A stretch of 64,000 nucleotides of DNA, from the NCBI RefSeq assembly GCF_003429095.1, contig NZ_QVTE01000043.1, positions 1 to 64,000 on the forward strand, given 5' to 3'. The DNA is from Peribacillus saganii. GTDB taxonomy: Bacteria; Bacillota; Bacilli; Bacillales; DSM-1321. Position 1 is the first letter of the stretch, and each line of letters opens with the position of its first letter. A model generated the notes under the pieces. The model did not search any database and was not told the DNA's origin. It was given only the letters and a program-made list of their open reading frames with translations. Position numbers and translations under genes: made by a program. Positions 39,109-48,464 of this stretch are shown piece after piece.

Positions 39109-39262
39109 TAAAAATCCCTCGTTTCAAAATCACTAGGAAAATCGTATCTATAATTTCCATTTTACATGAATTGACTTTTTATTTAATAAGCAAATTAAGC
39201 GGAAGTTCTCACTTCTTAACTTGTTTATATTAATGTTGTTTACACCTGTACAAGGGTACTTT

Positions 39263-39844
39263 TTATATAAATTCCTTTTCTATAATTTTCTCTGCCCGTT
39301 TTATCTTGTTAGCCCGTACAAGCGTAGATACTGAAATCCCAGTCATTTCTTGAACTTGTTTATACGAATGATTTTCTAGTAATGATATGGCAAGATTAAT
39401 TTGCTGCCTTGAAAACTTTTTTGGTCTTCCCTCTCGAAAATCAGGTTTCTGCTTGGCTAAGATTTTCCCTTCTTGAGTTCGTTCTACAATCATATCTCTC
39501 TCAAACTCAGCAAATGAAGAGAAAATCGTAAATATTAACCTACCAGTGGGTGTATGTTCAATAACACCCATATTTAATACATGGACTTTAATATTTCGAT
39601 CAAATAAATCTTTAATTATTCCTAAAGCATCTTGTGTACTCCGAGCAAAGCGGTCAAGTTTTGTGACCACCAATGTATCTCCTTCTTGCAAGAGATTGAT
39701 TAATTTTTGAAATTCCACTCGCTTCTTACTTGTGCCGGTATATTTTTCAGAAAATATTTTATGACAGTTTTCCTTCTCTAATTGTTGCAACTGTACTTCT
39801 AAATCCTGATGAAATGTACTCACTCTAGCGTAACCATATTTCAT
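39263..39844 (-). CDS. Serine recombinase (resolvase/invertase family)
   Basis: Small serine recombinase of 193 residues. The N-terminal catalytic domain starts [20 protein letters not shown], with the nucleophile Ser in YARVST, then [16 protein letters not shown] and [21 protein letters not shown] helix-turn-helix DNA-binding domain follows ([21 protein letters not shown]). The ATG at 39844 has GAGGTG 6 bases upstream. It lies 154 bases upstream of brxA on the same strand. No transposase gene is linked, so it may be a resolvase of a lost transposon or help arrange the defence cargo. Confidence 0.88.
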   Translation of the reverse strand: MKYGYARVSTFHQDLEVQLQQLEKENCHKIFSEKYTGTSKKRVEFQKLINLLQEGDTLVVTKLDRFARSTQDALGIIKDLFDRNIKVHVLNMGVIEHTPTGRLIFTIFSSFAEFERDMIVERTQEGKILAKQKPDFREGRPKKFSRQQINLAISLLENHSYKQVQEMTGISVSTLVRANKIKRAEKIIEKEFI

Positions 39845-40693
39845 AAAAATCACCTCTAACACACCAGTTTTAAGCACGTATTTTTGAACATAAGTATTGA
39901 TTAAGGTTAATCCCCCCTATTTTACAGTACCAGAAGTGCATGTTCAATACTTTGAAGTATTGGCAATCTCCTATATTTCAATCGTTAAAAATTATGTTAG
40001 GTTATGGATAAAACCAATCATTTTGATTACATAAAAAAAGAGTGAGAAAATGGTTATTTTCTCTCTCTATATTTAAATAAAACTAATATTTTTTTGGTTT
40101 CTTTAATTTATGATTACATATTCCACCGGTAAAAAATGGGCATCTTTATTGAATTTATTTTGGATAAATATATTTCTATGTTTGTAACAATGAATATATT
40201 GCAACCCCCTACCGCATTTATAGTAACTATAAATCTGGTAGGAAACTTATGTTCTTCTGCAATTTAGACTAAATTTACATTTTTTTCATAAGTAGCTTAG
40301 TTTAAGTAATATAAATGATTCATTCCTCTTTAATAATCTTCCAATAAGTTTATCATGAGATGTTAGAGAATAAACCACTCTTCCAGAAGCCTCACGAATC
40401 TGTGAGTCTAATTTTTATCCTGCGGGAATAAATTTATCCGTGAACGCATCATTATAATTAAATTCGTTTCCTGTCTATTATCCATGGTTACCTCCTTTTA
40501 ACTACATCGATTTTTTAATCAGTTCAATAATTGCGGCAATCTGTGAAGTCATCTAATCTTACTACAAGATGATGGCTTTCTGGTTTAGGAATCATGCCCG
40601 CAGAGGATGCGTGTCAAGTTGCCAATATAATTCTCGATCCTGCAAAACTTTGTTTTTTATGTGCTATTTAGAGGACGGAGCAACATGGGGAAA
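39845..40693. other. Non-coding and decayed sequence
   Basis: Holds a hairpin at 40035-40069 (GAGTGAGAAAAT with ATTTTCTCTCTC) related to those at 24635 and 46040. At 40310-40490 a minus-strand remnant has AAAAGGAGG, ATG and then fragments NYNDAFTDKFIPAG and SQIREASGRVVYSLTSHDKL in different frames with a stop; family unknown. A further fragment MIPKPESHHLVVRLDDFTDC lies at about 40540-40610 on the minus strand. Confidence 0.4.
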
Positions 40694-40895
40694 GTCGTTA
40701 TTAATGTCCAAATCGTGTGTTGAAACGCCTCAATTTTGACAACTTAAATGTCAATGCTATTTTTGGGATTAAAATGCTGAAAAATTGGACGTTCTAATAC
40801 GTCAAAAATATTATCCAAAATGATATAAAAACAGCTTTTGGACATGAATACCGTCAAAAAGAGGACACCTAGTATCGTCATCATTTGGACAAAAG
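40694..40895. repeat. Cluster of GGAC-N9/10-GTC repeats (possible transposon-end binding sites)
   Basis: Related units: inverted copy GTCGTTATTAATGTCC (40694), GACAACTTAAATGTC (40738), TTGGACGTTCTAATACGTC (40785), TTGGACATGAATACCGTC (40838) and AGGACACCTAGTATCGTC (40862), with a further TTTGGAC near 40885. Clustered repeats of this size are typical of ends bound by Tn7/Tn402/IS21-type transposases, or of recombinase control sites. Confidence 0.45.
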
Positions 40896-41004
40896 AACTT
40901 AGTAGTAACAACATTCAGTTAAAAAGACATTAACCGCGATTTGTCTGTATAAGAAGGGCCAATATGTATCTTTTTTTCTAAAGTTAATTAACAAATTTTC
41001 CACA

Positions 41005-41060
41005 AAAAAGGTGAAAAACACACTAGCTTTAGAAATACCTAGTATGTAATTCACCTTTTA
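41005..41060 (-). terminator. Hairpin downstream of the recombinase trio
   Basis: AAAAGGTGAA pairs with TTCACCTTTT, with an inner ACTAG/CTAGT pair, directly after the last recombinase gene. Confidence 0.55.
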
Positions 41061-41999
41061 TTAAACCCTATTAGTTGAATTCAATTCTAAAATCTTTGCC
41101 AAATCATTACCTGGTGGTAAGTAATGAAGAGTCGTGGCAAGTTTTGCGTGTCTTAGTTGTTCTTTAATCGTCATAACATTAATTCCCTCAGAATACATTA
41201 GAAAAGCACATGTATGACGGTAATCATGAAGTCTTATTCTACGTGTTATTCCAGCTATTTTATATATTTTTTTCATTACCCTATATATTTTCTTTTCACT
41301 TAAAGGTTTGCCAATTTCAAAGAAAACCTCTTTATCATGACCCTCACTCCACTCAATCCAAGCAGGATGTTCAATATATGATTTTAATTCTTTTTTCAAC
41401 AATTCAGTCATCCTTACCACACCTGCTGTGGTTTTTTGCCCTCGTGTTATCTCGATTTGGCTAAATTCAAAAGAAATTTGAGACTTTTTCATTTTCAGTA
41501 ATTCTTGTTTCCGAAGCCCGCAGGTAAGGAGTAAAAGCACTAAAACATAATACTTTTTAGTAAAAGGGTCCAATTTATATGCTGCATTTAATACAGCTAC
41601 ACACTCTTGTTTACTCATTGTTCTATCTCTATGGACTAACCGATAATATGGGTTTTTATAATATTTCAGTGGATTTGTCTTGATCATGCCCACTGATTTC
41701 AAATAGTGGAGAAAACTTTTTATGATTGAGATATTTTGGTAAAGCAACTGATCTGAAAGTCCTTCTTCGATTAGGCTTTCAACATATTCATCCATAAAGT
41801 CTTCATCGATTGGATCATATGATCCATCTTCTTCTATATAATAGAAGTTATCAAAGTCAATTTTATGAACAGCACCTTTGTTCATTAAAAAGATACCGAA
41901 ACACTTTAATTTAGATTTATAACCTATTTTTGTACTTTTTGCTAAATTAGCGTTTTCACTCCAAAACTTGAAATAATTTGAATCTAATAAAACATTCAT
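41061..41999 (-). CDS. Tyrosine recombinase, third gene of the trio (RitC-like)
   Basis: Protein of 312 residues with a complete catalytic set: Arg in LLLTCGLRKQELLKM, His-x-x-Arg in RLHDYRHTCAFLM, His in QLRHAKLATTL and Tyr in TLHYLPPGND. Residues 1-110 form the core-binding domain. It overlaps the preceding recombinase by 4 bases (stop and start share ATGA), so the trio is translationally coupled. Trios of this kind form RIT elements and the related Tn554 family, where the recombinases act together in insertion. Confidence 0.82.
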   Translation of the reverse strand: MNVLLDSNYFKFWSENANLAKSTKIGYKSKLKCFGIFLMNKGAVHKIDFDNFYYIEEDGSYDPIDEDFMDEYVESLIEEGLSDQLLYQNISIIKSFLHYLKSVGMIKTNPLKYYKNPYYRLVHRDRTMSKQECVAVLNAAYKLDPFTKKYYVLVLLLLTCGLRKQELLKMKKSQISFEFSQIEITRGQKTTAGVVRMTELLKKELKSYIEHPAWIEWSEGHDKEVFFEIGKPLSEKKIYRVMKKIYKIAGITRRIRLHDYRHTCAFLMYSEGINVMTIKEQLRHAKLATTLHYLPPGNDLAKILELNSTNRV

Positions 42000-43135
42000 T
42001 TTTTATATTCCCCTTTTTGTTTTATATCAATTACAACTTTACTTAAAGGGTGCCTTTCAATATCTTCTTTTAGTTGGTCGTTTGTTTGTTTTGTGTACTG
42101 TTGTAAAGCATTTATAGTTTTATGTCCCATTAAATCCATCATTGCAAAGATGTTAATTCCGGATCTAATACCATGAACTGCGAATGAATGACGAAAATTA
42201 TGAACACTTAGCCTCTCAGCCTCCTCTTCTGAAATAGATGACGCTTGTTTAACAAGACTTTTAATCATATCCCTTACTGCTCTTTCAGTAATATGGGTAC
42301 CTTGGTTTAACCCACTAAAAACAAATAAGTCCCCATGTTTTTCTTTTAATCTTTTCCAGTCTTCATCTAAGTGACCGTATATAAAGTTGATATATCTTAA
42401 TAAAATTTCAAATGAATCTCTTTGGATGTAGGCTGGTTTCTTAACACCTTTATTGCGTTTCCTTCTTACCATAACCATTTCATTTTCGATATCTATATCT
42501 GCTATTTGTATTCCAACAAGTTCACTAATTCTTAGGGCTGTCCCAATGAATACGCATAGAATTGTATAATTTCTTAAACCATTACTCGTATATTTACTTA
42601 GGACTAGCAGCTCTTTTATTTGTTCTTTAGTATAAAATTTAGGCAAATCATTACTGTCCCAATCAATTTTCAAAGAAGTTTGGAAATCCTCTTTGTTATT
42701 GTCATAAAACTCACTTGTAGTTGTTTTTATGAAGGCACGTAAAAAAGCTGCCTTTTTATTTCTAGTACTTTTTTTACAATAGGAATTAATATATTCCACT
42801 AGTGTTTGTGTTGGATATATTATATTTTCAAACAGCAAGCTTCTATTTAGGCCTTTACTACTGAGAAAAGAGAGCAGTTGTTTAATTTCATATTTATACG
42901 ATTCTTGAGTAGACACGGTATAATTCATAAATTTGGCACTGGAGTAGAATTTATTAACCGCATCTTCTAAAGTTAGATTGTTAACCCTTGTTTCCTTCAC
43001 ACCCTCTGGATTCGTTGTTAGGTTAAATACAGACCTTGCTGCTTTCAAAATAGTTTCTAAGTCATTTACTTTTAAGAGTTCTTGTAGCTGACTCTCCACC
43101 TCAGATTGTTTTGATTTTTTTTTAATAATGCTCAC
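41996..43135 (-). CDS. Tyrosine recombinase, second gene of the trio (RitB-like)
   Basis: Protein of 379 residues. Arg lies in FIGTALRISELVGIQIADID, His-x-x-Arg in SVHNFRHSFAVHGI, His in DLMGHKTINALQQ and Tyr in QQYTKQTND. The N-terminal 130 residues are a SAM-like core-binding domain (AVNKFYSSAKFMNYTVSTQE). Overlaps of 4 bases on both sides tie it to its neighbours. All catalytic residues are present, so the trio may be active. Confidence 0.82.
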   Translation of the reverse strand: MSIIKKKSKQSEVESQLQELLKVNDLETILKAARSVFNLTTNPEGVKETRVNNLTLEDAVNKFYSSAKFMNYTVSTQESYKYEIKQLLSFLSSKGLNRSLLFENIIYPTQTLVEYINSYCKKSTRNKKAAFLRAFIKTTTSEFYDNNKEDFQTSLKIDWDSNDLPKFYTKEQIKELLVLSKYTSNGLRNYTILCVFIGTALRISELVGIQIADIDIENEMVMVRRKRNKGVKKPAYIQRDSFEILLRYINFIYGHLDEDWKRLKEKHGDLFVFSGLNQGTHITERAVRDMIKSLVKQASSISEEEAERLSVHNFRHSFAVHGIRSGINIFAMMDLMGHKTINALQQYTKQTNDQLKEDIERHPLSKVVIDIKQKGEYKK

Positions 43136-44628
43136 TTTAAATCACCTTCTATCAAATCTAGCTTTGCTAGCTCATCTTTAACGTATTGACGTTCTAAGTG
43201 AATGTACCTTGAAGGCATATGTCCTGATTTATGACGGGCTAATTCCTTAATTAGAGGAAGTGAACTATATTTTGTTACATTAGTGATAAAGGTATGTCTT
43301 AATAAATGTAATCCGCCATCATAATCCCAGCCTGCAATTAAGGTATATATTTTATAATTACGATACAACTTCCTTTTGAAACTTTTGGGGTTTTTCTCAA
43401 ATACATAACCTGATTCCTTATTGTTAATTTTTAATAAATGATTATAAATCAAATCGGGAATTGGCAGGATTGATGAGTTTCTTTTCGATTCATTGATAAC
43501 TACAGTTTTAGTCCCTAAGTTAATATCATCCCATTTTAAATTAGCAACCTCTATTCCTCTGAACCCCATAAATAGCATTAATAAAAAAGCTAATAGTTCT
43601 TTTTCAGGCTCATCAGAGTACAAAAAAATTACATCTAAAAACTCCCTGACTTCAGATTCTTTAGGAATAGGTCTATATTTGTAGTCATCTATTTTTATTT
43701 TTGTTATATCGCTTGCAATATCTTTTGAAATTCTTTTCTTTTGGTAAAGTATTGAAAAAAATGTATATATACAATCAATCCATTTCTTCGCGGATCGTTC
43801 AGACATTTCCCCTTCATTAACCATCCTCAATAAGAATGATCTATAATCATTTACGTGTTCCGCTTTTATCTCATTCACTATAATGTTATTGATATTTTTA
43901 TGCTTGTAACTTTCTATATTTTGAGTTAACCATCTAAACAGCCCTCGAACTTGTTGTATTAAATTTGCATATACACTTTCATCCTTTGTCCCTTTCAACC
44001 TTAATTCCCTAGCACAAAATTGTACTAATGGATGGTTGAAATCTTCTGCTTTGCTTGCCTCAAAATACCTTACCTTTAGATTTTTGAATGGAGCTATCTT
44101 CATTAAATATTGATTAATATATAACTCTTCATTTTCAGATCCTAGCTCGCTTGAAATTCGTTCAATGACGGTTTCATTTATCAAATCATTTTCAGTAATT
44201 TCCTTTTCATTTTTATTCGCTATTTTCATCGTAATTTTTATCAGCTTTTTAAATACATTAAATATAAATAAATACGTTGTTGGATCAAGATGCATTTTAC
44301 TTTCAAAATACACAATAATAGAACGCAATTGAAATTCTTCTCGTATAAGGTTATTCATTATCCACGGATTAATTTGTGTACTTCCGTAATTTATATGGTT
44401 TTCCTCTTTGCTTAAAGGGTATTTACTAGCTAACATATCCATCATCTTCCTTGTATCAGCATAATTAATATTAATCATTTCCAAGTTTTTAACATTTATT
44501 CCAAAATAGGAAGAGTGTTTCTCATAAATACCATACTGAGAAGAACTCTTCCGTTCTTTTCCGAAACGTTCCTTATCTGATTCACTCCATAAGTCACTAA
44601 TGTTACTGAATACTTCATCATCTTTCAT
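43132..44628 (-). CDS. Tyrosine recombinase, first gene of the trio (RitA-like)
   Basis: Protein of 498 residues, the largest of the three. A long N-terminal region (about 1-240) precedes the catalytic domain: Arg in LMLFMGFRGIEVANLKWDDI, His-x-x-Arg in GLHLLRHTFITNV, His in LARHKSGHMPS and Tyr in RYIHLERQYVKDEL. The ATG at 44628 is chosen because GGAGG lies 9 bases upstream; an in-frame ATG at 44661 would translate the palindrome. The palindrome at 44647 directly precedes the gene and may be the element end or a control site. Confidence 0.82.
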   Translation of the reverse strand: MKDDEVFSNISDLWSESDKERFGKERKSSSQYGIYEKHSSYFGINVKNLEMININYADTRKMMDMLASKYPLSKEENHINYGSTQINPWIMNNLIREEFQLRSIIVYFESKMHLDPTTYLFIFNVFKKLIKITMKIANKNEKEITENDLINETVIERISSELGSENEELYINQYLMKIAPFKNLKVRYFEASKAEDFNHPLVQFCARELRLKGTKDESVYANLIQQVRGLFRWLTQNIESYKHKNINNIIVNEIKAEHVNDYRSFLLRMVNEGEMSERSAKKWIDCIYTFFSILYQKKRISKDIASDITKIKIDDYKYRPIPKESEVREFLDVIFLYSDEPEKELLAFLLMLFMGFRGIEVANLKWDDINLGTKTVVINESKRNSSILPIPDLIYNHLLKINNKESGYVFEKNPKSFKRKLYRNYKIYTLIAGWDYDGGLHLLRHTFITNVTKYSSLPLIKELARHKSGHMPSRYIHLERQYVKDELAKLDLIEGDLK

Positions 44629-44646
44629 TGTTCCTAACCTCCAAAA

Positions 44647-44694
44647 AAAACCCCAAGGCAAATTGTTATTGAGAACAATTTGACCTTGGGGTTT
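44647..44694. repeat. Palindrome upstream of the recombinase trio
   Basis: AAAACCCCAAGG(T)CAAATTGTT in inverted repeat around ATTGAG, followed by TCCCTTTGT. It shares the AACCCCAAG/CTTGGGGTT frame and the following CCCTT with the palindrome at 21822. Confidence 0.65.
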
Positions 44695-44868
44695 TCCCTT
44701 TGTATTTATAATATTGTATATTCTAATTTCATATATTTTAAGAGATATTTAAAGGTTTAATTATAATTTTTGTATATTAATTTTGTTTATGCTTTTTCAG
44801 ACTCCTGAATTTCTGTATATAAGTATGTATTACCAAAATATCTGACCTGTCCGATCACTTCACGTCAA

Positions 44869-45696
44869 CTAAATTGCCTTTTGGTGATTAAAGCAATAGA
44901 CCTTTCCTTGAAACTTCTTATTAGAAAGACAAAAAGCAGCAACCTTCTCAGACACAGGTTCATTACAGGTAGTACACTTGTGGCTGCTTTGGTTACTGTT
45001 TTGCTTCTGTTCTTTATTGTTTTGAATGGCTACATTATGTGTTTCTCTTAGTTCAGCATCTGTTATGTTAGCCTTTTGGATTATCGCAAAGATACTTTCA
45101 ATTTCTTGTTCAGTAATGAGTGGAGTATTATTTTGTAATTTAAGAACAGAAACCTTTCTGTGAAGGAAATCGGATAACTCCACATCGTAAACAATCAACT
45201 CTTTGGAAGAAATCTTTCTCATTTCTAAATCCACTTTAAAGGTACATCTTTTCGTAAAGGATACGATTGATATGAAATGGTCGCTAAATTTACCATCCAC
45301 CAAACTCAACAACGCTTTGATATGGCCATGATTTTGCATAAATGGATTCATCATTTTAAACTTACCGTTCACTGACCACTCTTTCCGATTCTTTGATCCG
45401 TAGATAGTACCCTGATAATTTTTAGTTTCAATAACAAATATGCCATATGGAGTGATAACGATATGATCAATCTGAGAATATCCTGATATGGATTTCCGGT
45501 TAGGCACCATTATATCCGATAAGTGCCTGAACTCTTTTGGCAATTGATTCAATTGAATATGTATCTTATATTCTCCTAATTCCCCTTTTCTTACCGCAAC
45601 CCGGTCATTTTGACGTTTATTTGAAACTGGTGTTATCACATCTTTAGTGCCTTCATTAGTTGATGTCTTTTTCTTTTTGAATAATTCAAAGAACAT
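44869..45696 (-). CDS. NERD-domain protein with C-terminal zinc-ribbon-like motif
   Basis: Protein of 275 residues. Residues 35-150 are a nuclease-related domain (NERD): ELGEYKIHIQLNQLPKEFRH, then YSQIDHIVITPYGIFVIETK (IDH and ETK are the presumed active-site positions) and NYQGTIYGSKNRKEW. The C-terminus has CTTCNEPVSEKVAAFC and VYCFNHQ, a possible Cys/His metal site. NERD proteins are often plasmid or defence linked but poorly characterised. GGAGAAGGAG precedes the ATG. It stands between the recombinase trio and the ABC-3C-like genes. Confidence 0.8.
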   Translation of the reverse strand: MFFELFKKKKTSTNEGTKDVITPVSNKRQNDRVAVRKGELGEYKIHIQLNQLPKEFRHLSDIMVPNRKSISGYSQIDHIVITPYGIFVIETKNYQGTIYGSKNRKEWSVNGKFKMMNPFMQNHGHIKALLSLVDGKFSDHFISIVSFTKRCTFKVDLEMRKISSKELIVYDVELSDFLHRKVSVLKLQNNTPLITEQEIESIFAIIQKANITDAELRETHNVAIQNNKEQKQNSNQSSHKCTTCNEPVSEKVAAFCLSNKKFQGKVYCFNHQKAI

Positions 45697-46258
45697 GACC
45701 TTTATCTCCTTCTCCCATATGAAACAGCAGCTGCTTAACCTAACTAAAAGACAGAAAGTTAACCATTAACCATTAACCATGTAACTCATCAGTTAAGCTA
45801 CGAAACCCCATCAGTTAACTAAACCTTTTACAATTTAACCTTAACTTTAGGGACTACATATTCTTATAACAAGAAAACGATTAAACGGTTAAAATTATTC
45901 GAAAAAATGGGCGATTTAGTATATTTCAGATATATCGTTTCTTACAATACAATAAACCCCACTGTACCTTGTCATAAATAATCTCTTCTTTTTCTTAACT
46001 ATTTAGGAAACATAAGACATCCACTCATTAAATGCTTTAGAGTGCGATAATGGGAATTTTTCGCACTCTTTCTTTCAATTATCTCGTATTATCTATTTAT
46101 AAGGTTATAAGAGACTAACTAGCCAAAAACTACGAGGCTAAATTATCTGACATTTCTTCAAGTACATGTTTTAATGCAACTTCCATTTCCTCTTGGGGAG
46201 GGAATACATAACAGTAGTCCATGTTCCACATATTCTCGGACTTCGTTTTCCGTCCTAG
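45697..46258. other. Intergenic with short iterated motif, hairpin and coding remnant
   Basis: Three tandem TTAACCA units (45759-45780) and nearby CAGTTAA motifs lie upstream of the NERD gene and may be operator sites. A hairpin is listed separately at 46040. At 46138-46240 the minus strand encodes a fragment (NMDYCYVFPPQEEMEVALKH then VLEEMSDNLAS) without a start, a relic of unknown family. Confidence 0.4.
46040..46072 (+). terminator. Hairpin, copy 2 of a repeated terminator-like element
   Basis: GAGTGCGA (46040-46047) pairs with TCGCACTC (46061-46068), then TTTCTTTC. It is nearly identical to 24635-24668, same orientation. Confidence 0.55.
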
Positions 46259-48034
46259 CTATTCTTTTATGTCTACTTGCTTTTCTGAAGAGAAATAAAA
46301 GGGATTAAAACCAGTTTTACTTTCAGTTACCAAGTTTTCAGAGTAGTCAGGTTTTAAATCAAGTGTTTCGTATGTTTCATCATCAAACATAAACACTTGA
46401 AAGTTTTCTTTACCAATTGTGTTGAATGCGCTAGTTAGTACTTTTCCTATTGCTTTAGAATTATTATGATCAAACGGCTTAGATATGTGGTCAATAACCA
46501 GCATAGGAATTAATGGATACTTATCTTCTTTTAAAAGCATTATTAAAAATCCTAAGTATCCACATAATTGTATAAGAGTATGTCTTGCCATGCTTCCTAT
46601 GTAATAATTTGCTCTTTCCTTTTTTTCTAACTCATTTTCATCTAGGACATTTTTAATTATCATTGGCTGAAGAATATTTCCTTTTTTCAAATACTGAATT
46701 TGGAATCCCTCTTGCTTGATGTCATCATTTACAACAGAAGAAATTTCACTCGCTGATTCATAAAGCTCTGTAATAAACTGAGATAGTTCTTTTATTTTTT
46801 TATAATCATCTGAATTTTGTAATATTTTCAATTCAGATCTTACCTCTTTAATTCTTTTTCTCTTTTCTTTTAGCTCATAATCACTAGACTTTATATCTTC
46901 CGATAAATATTCTTCAATTAACGCAATTGCTTTAGCTTTATCTTCTAATGTATACAACGTAAATCTTGAATTGTTTCTTCTTATGTCAGTTTTTAAAAGA
47001 TCTCTCTGTTTTTTTAGCTCCTTTATGGTGTTGTCACTTATCATATATTTATTGAAAGAAATAGTTGTATCAAGACCTGAAATTATTTGTTTTAATGGAG
47101 AAACCAAATAATCAAAATCCTCATTTTTTTCAAGTAATGTGTTTAATTTTTCTAATAGTAGCCTTCTATTTTTATTGGATTGTTCAAGTTGCTTAGAATC
47201 TGCAATACTATTTTCATATACTTTTATTTGCTCAACAATGTTATTATACATTACTTCCAATTCAGCTATATTCTTATCATTTTTCTTTCTCACAACTACT
47301 TGCATATCTTTTATCTGATTAAGCTGTTGCCGCACCTCTTTTGAATTATTACCCGTGTACCAAGAATTACTACCAAGTTTCTGCAGATTACTATTTACCT
47401 GATGGCATATAAAATCAAATTTCGCGGATTCGACTTCTAAGCTTTTGACATCCTCTAATAGTATCTTCAATTCATTTTGTAGTTCATAGATTCTTTCAAG
47501 ATTTTTATTAAATATAAAATTTAAAATAGGTGATAGTTTTGTTGAATATTTTATATCACTACATTTGTCAAAAAAGTCTTGTATTGCACCTTGTCTTTTC
47601 TCACCAAGAAAATTAAACATTGTAAAAGTTCGATAAGTTAGATCTTCATCAGTAAAATTTCTTATATTTCTCAAAAGTTCTATGTCTCGCGCAAAAATTG
47701 AATTTAGTTTATCCTTATATTCTCTTAAATCAATACTATCCGATTTTTTCTCATCTGAATAATGCAAATAATTGTGGTTGGGATTCCTTGTTCTAGTTAT
47801 GCTATATTGGATACCATCAAGTTGAAACATCATAGTAGCCTTTTCTAATGAATCAGCATACCAAGGCTTTTTTCTTATATCCTCTGAGGAGCCAAACATA
47901 AAATCTATAAATCTATAAAATTCCGTTTTACCTGAGCTATTCTTACCTTTAAAATAATTTAATCCATGCTCAAATTTATATGTATATTGAGATTCGTCGG
48001 TTCCAAATAGAATCAACTTACATATTTTAAACAA
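46259..48034 (-). CDS. SMC-like ABC ATPase of an ABC-3C-type system
   Basis: ATPase of 591 residues. Walker A is FKGKNSSGKTEFYRFIDF (about residue 30). Long coiled coils fill residues 165-430. Near the C-terminus LIPMLVIDHISKPFDHNN (about 510) is a Walker B-like strand in which His replaces the usual Glu position, followed by FQVFMFDDETYE. This coiled-coil ABC form with a preceding small gene and a nuclease-like gene is the architecture of ABC-three-component systems. The start is TTG with GGAGG 9 bases upstream; it overlaps the previous gene by 8 bases, so the operon is coupled. Confidence 0.75.
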   Translation of the reverse strand: MFKICKLILFGTDESQYTYKFEHGLNYFKGKNSSGKTEFYRFIDFMFGSSEDIRKKPWYADSLEKATMMFQLDGIQYSITRTRNPNHNYLHYSDEKKSDSIDLREYKDKLNSIFARDIELLRNIRNFTDEDLTYRTFTMFNFLGEKRQGAIQDFFDKCSDIKYSTKLSPILNFIFNKNLERIYELQNELKILLEDVKSLEVESAKFDFICHQVNSNLQKLGSNSWYTGNNSKEVRQQLNQIKDMQVVVRKKNDKNIAELEVMYNNIVEQIKVYENSIADSKQLEQSNKNRRLLLEKLNTLLEKNEDFDYLVSPLKQIISGLDTTISFNKYMISDNTIKELKKQRDLLKTDIRRNNSRFTLYTLEDKAKAIALIEEYLSEDIKSSDYELKEKRKRIKEVRSELKILQNSDDYKKIKELSQFITELYESASEISSVVNDDIKQEGFQIQYLKKGNILQPMIIKNVLDENELEKKERANYYIGSMARHTLIQLCGYLGFLIMLLKEDKYPLIPMLVIDHISKPFDHNNSKAIGKVLTSAFNTIGKENFQVFMFDDETYETLDLKPDYSENLVTESKTGFNPFYFSSEKQVDIKE

Positions 48035-48464
48035 TATGAGTTACCTCCTTCATAAATTGCTTTTCAGTCATTTTTTGACTTGCCTTAATAGCTTTTTCCA
48101 GAAACATACTTTCCTCATATATAGGTAAATCAATAATCGATTCTGTACAACTTTGTAAAATATTATTTTCTATAAGCACTAATTTGTTTTTATTCAAGAG
48201 GTGAATAGCTTTAAGAATAAACTCTATATTATTACAATATTCCCTATAATCCCCAGAAAGCATGGAAATACACTTATAAATTATATCTTGGGTATTATTT
48301 CCGTTGTAAATCTTTCTAGGGATAAAGCGATCTTTTTTAATAAGATACGCGAAAACAAGCATCTTATTTACACTCAAATGTTTATGGTTACTTAAAATTC
48401 GCAAGATAATTTCGCAATATATACTAATTTGAATTGTTTCTGCTTCAAGTTTCAGATTTTTCAT
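48027..48464 (-). CDS. ABC-3C-type middle component
   Basis: Helical protein of about 145 residues, MKNLKLEAETIQISIYCEII onward. It has no enzymatic motif; VNKMLVFAYLIKKDRFIPRK and IEFILKAIHLLNKNKLVLIE resemble the winged-helix-like middle components that link ATPase and effector. The ATG at 48464 has GGGAGG 8 bases upstream. It overlaps the end of the nuclease-like gene by 20 bases and the ATPase start by 8. The assignment rests on size, order and overlaps more than on sequence. Confidence 0.6.
   Translation of the reverse strand: MKNLKLEAETIQISIYCEIILRILSNHKHLSVNKMLVFAYLIKKDRFIPRKIYNGNNTQDIIYKCISMLSGDYREYCNNIEFILKAIHLLNKNKLVLIENNILQSCTESIIDLPIYEESMFLEKAIKASQKMTEKQFMKEVTHIV

Noticed and set aside
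44629-44661. N-terminal extension of the first recombinase of the trio
   Set aside because: It would be translated from the palindrome; the ATG at 44628 has a good ribosome site.
45757-45782. CRISPR-like or iteron array at TTAACCA repeats
   Set aside because: The units are 7 bases, only three in tandem, without spacers or a replication gene.
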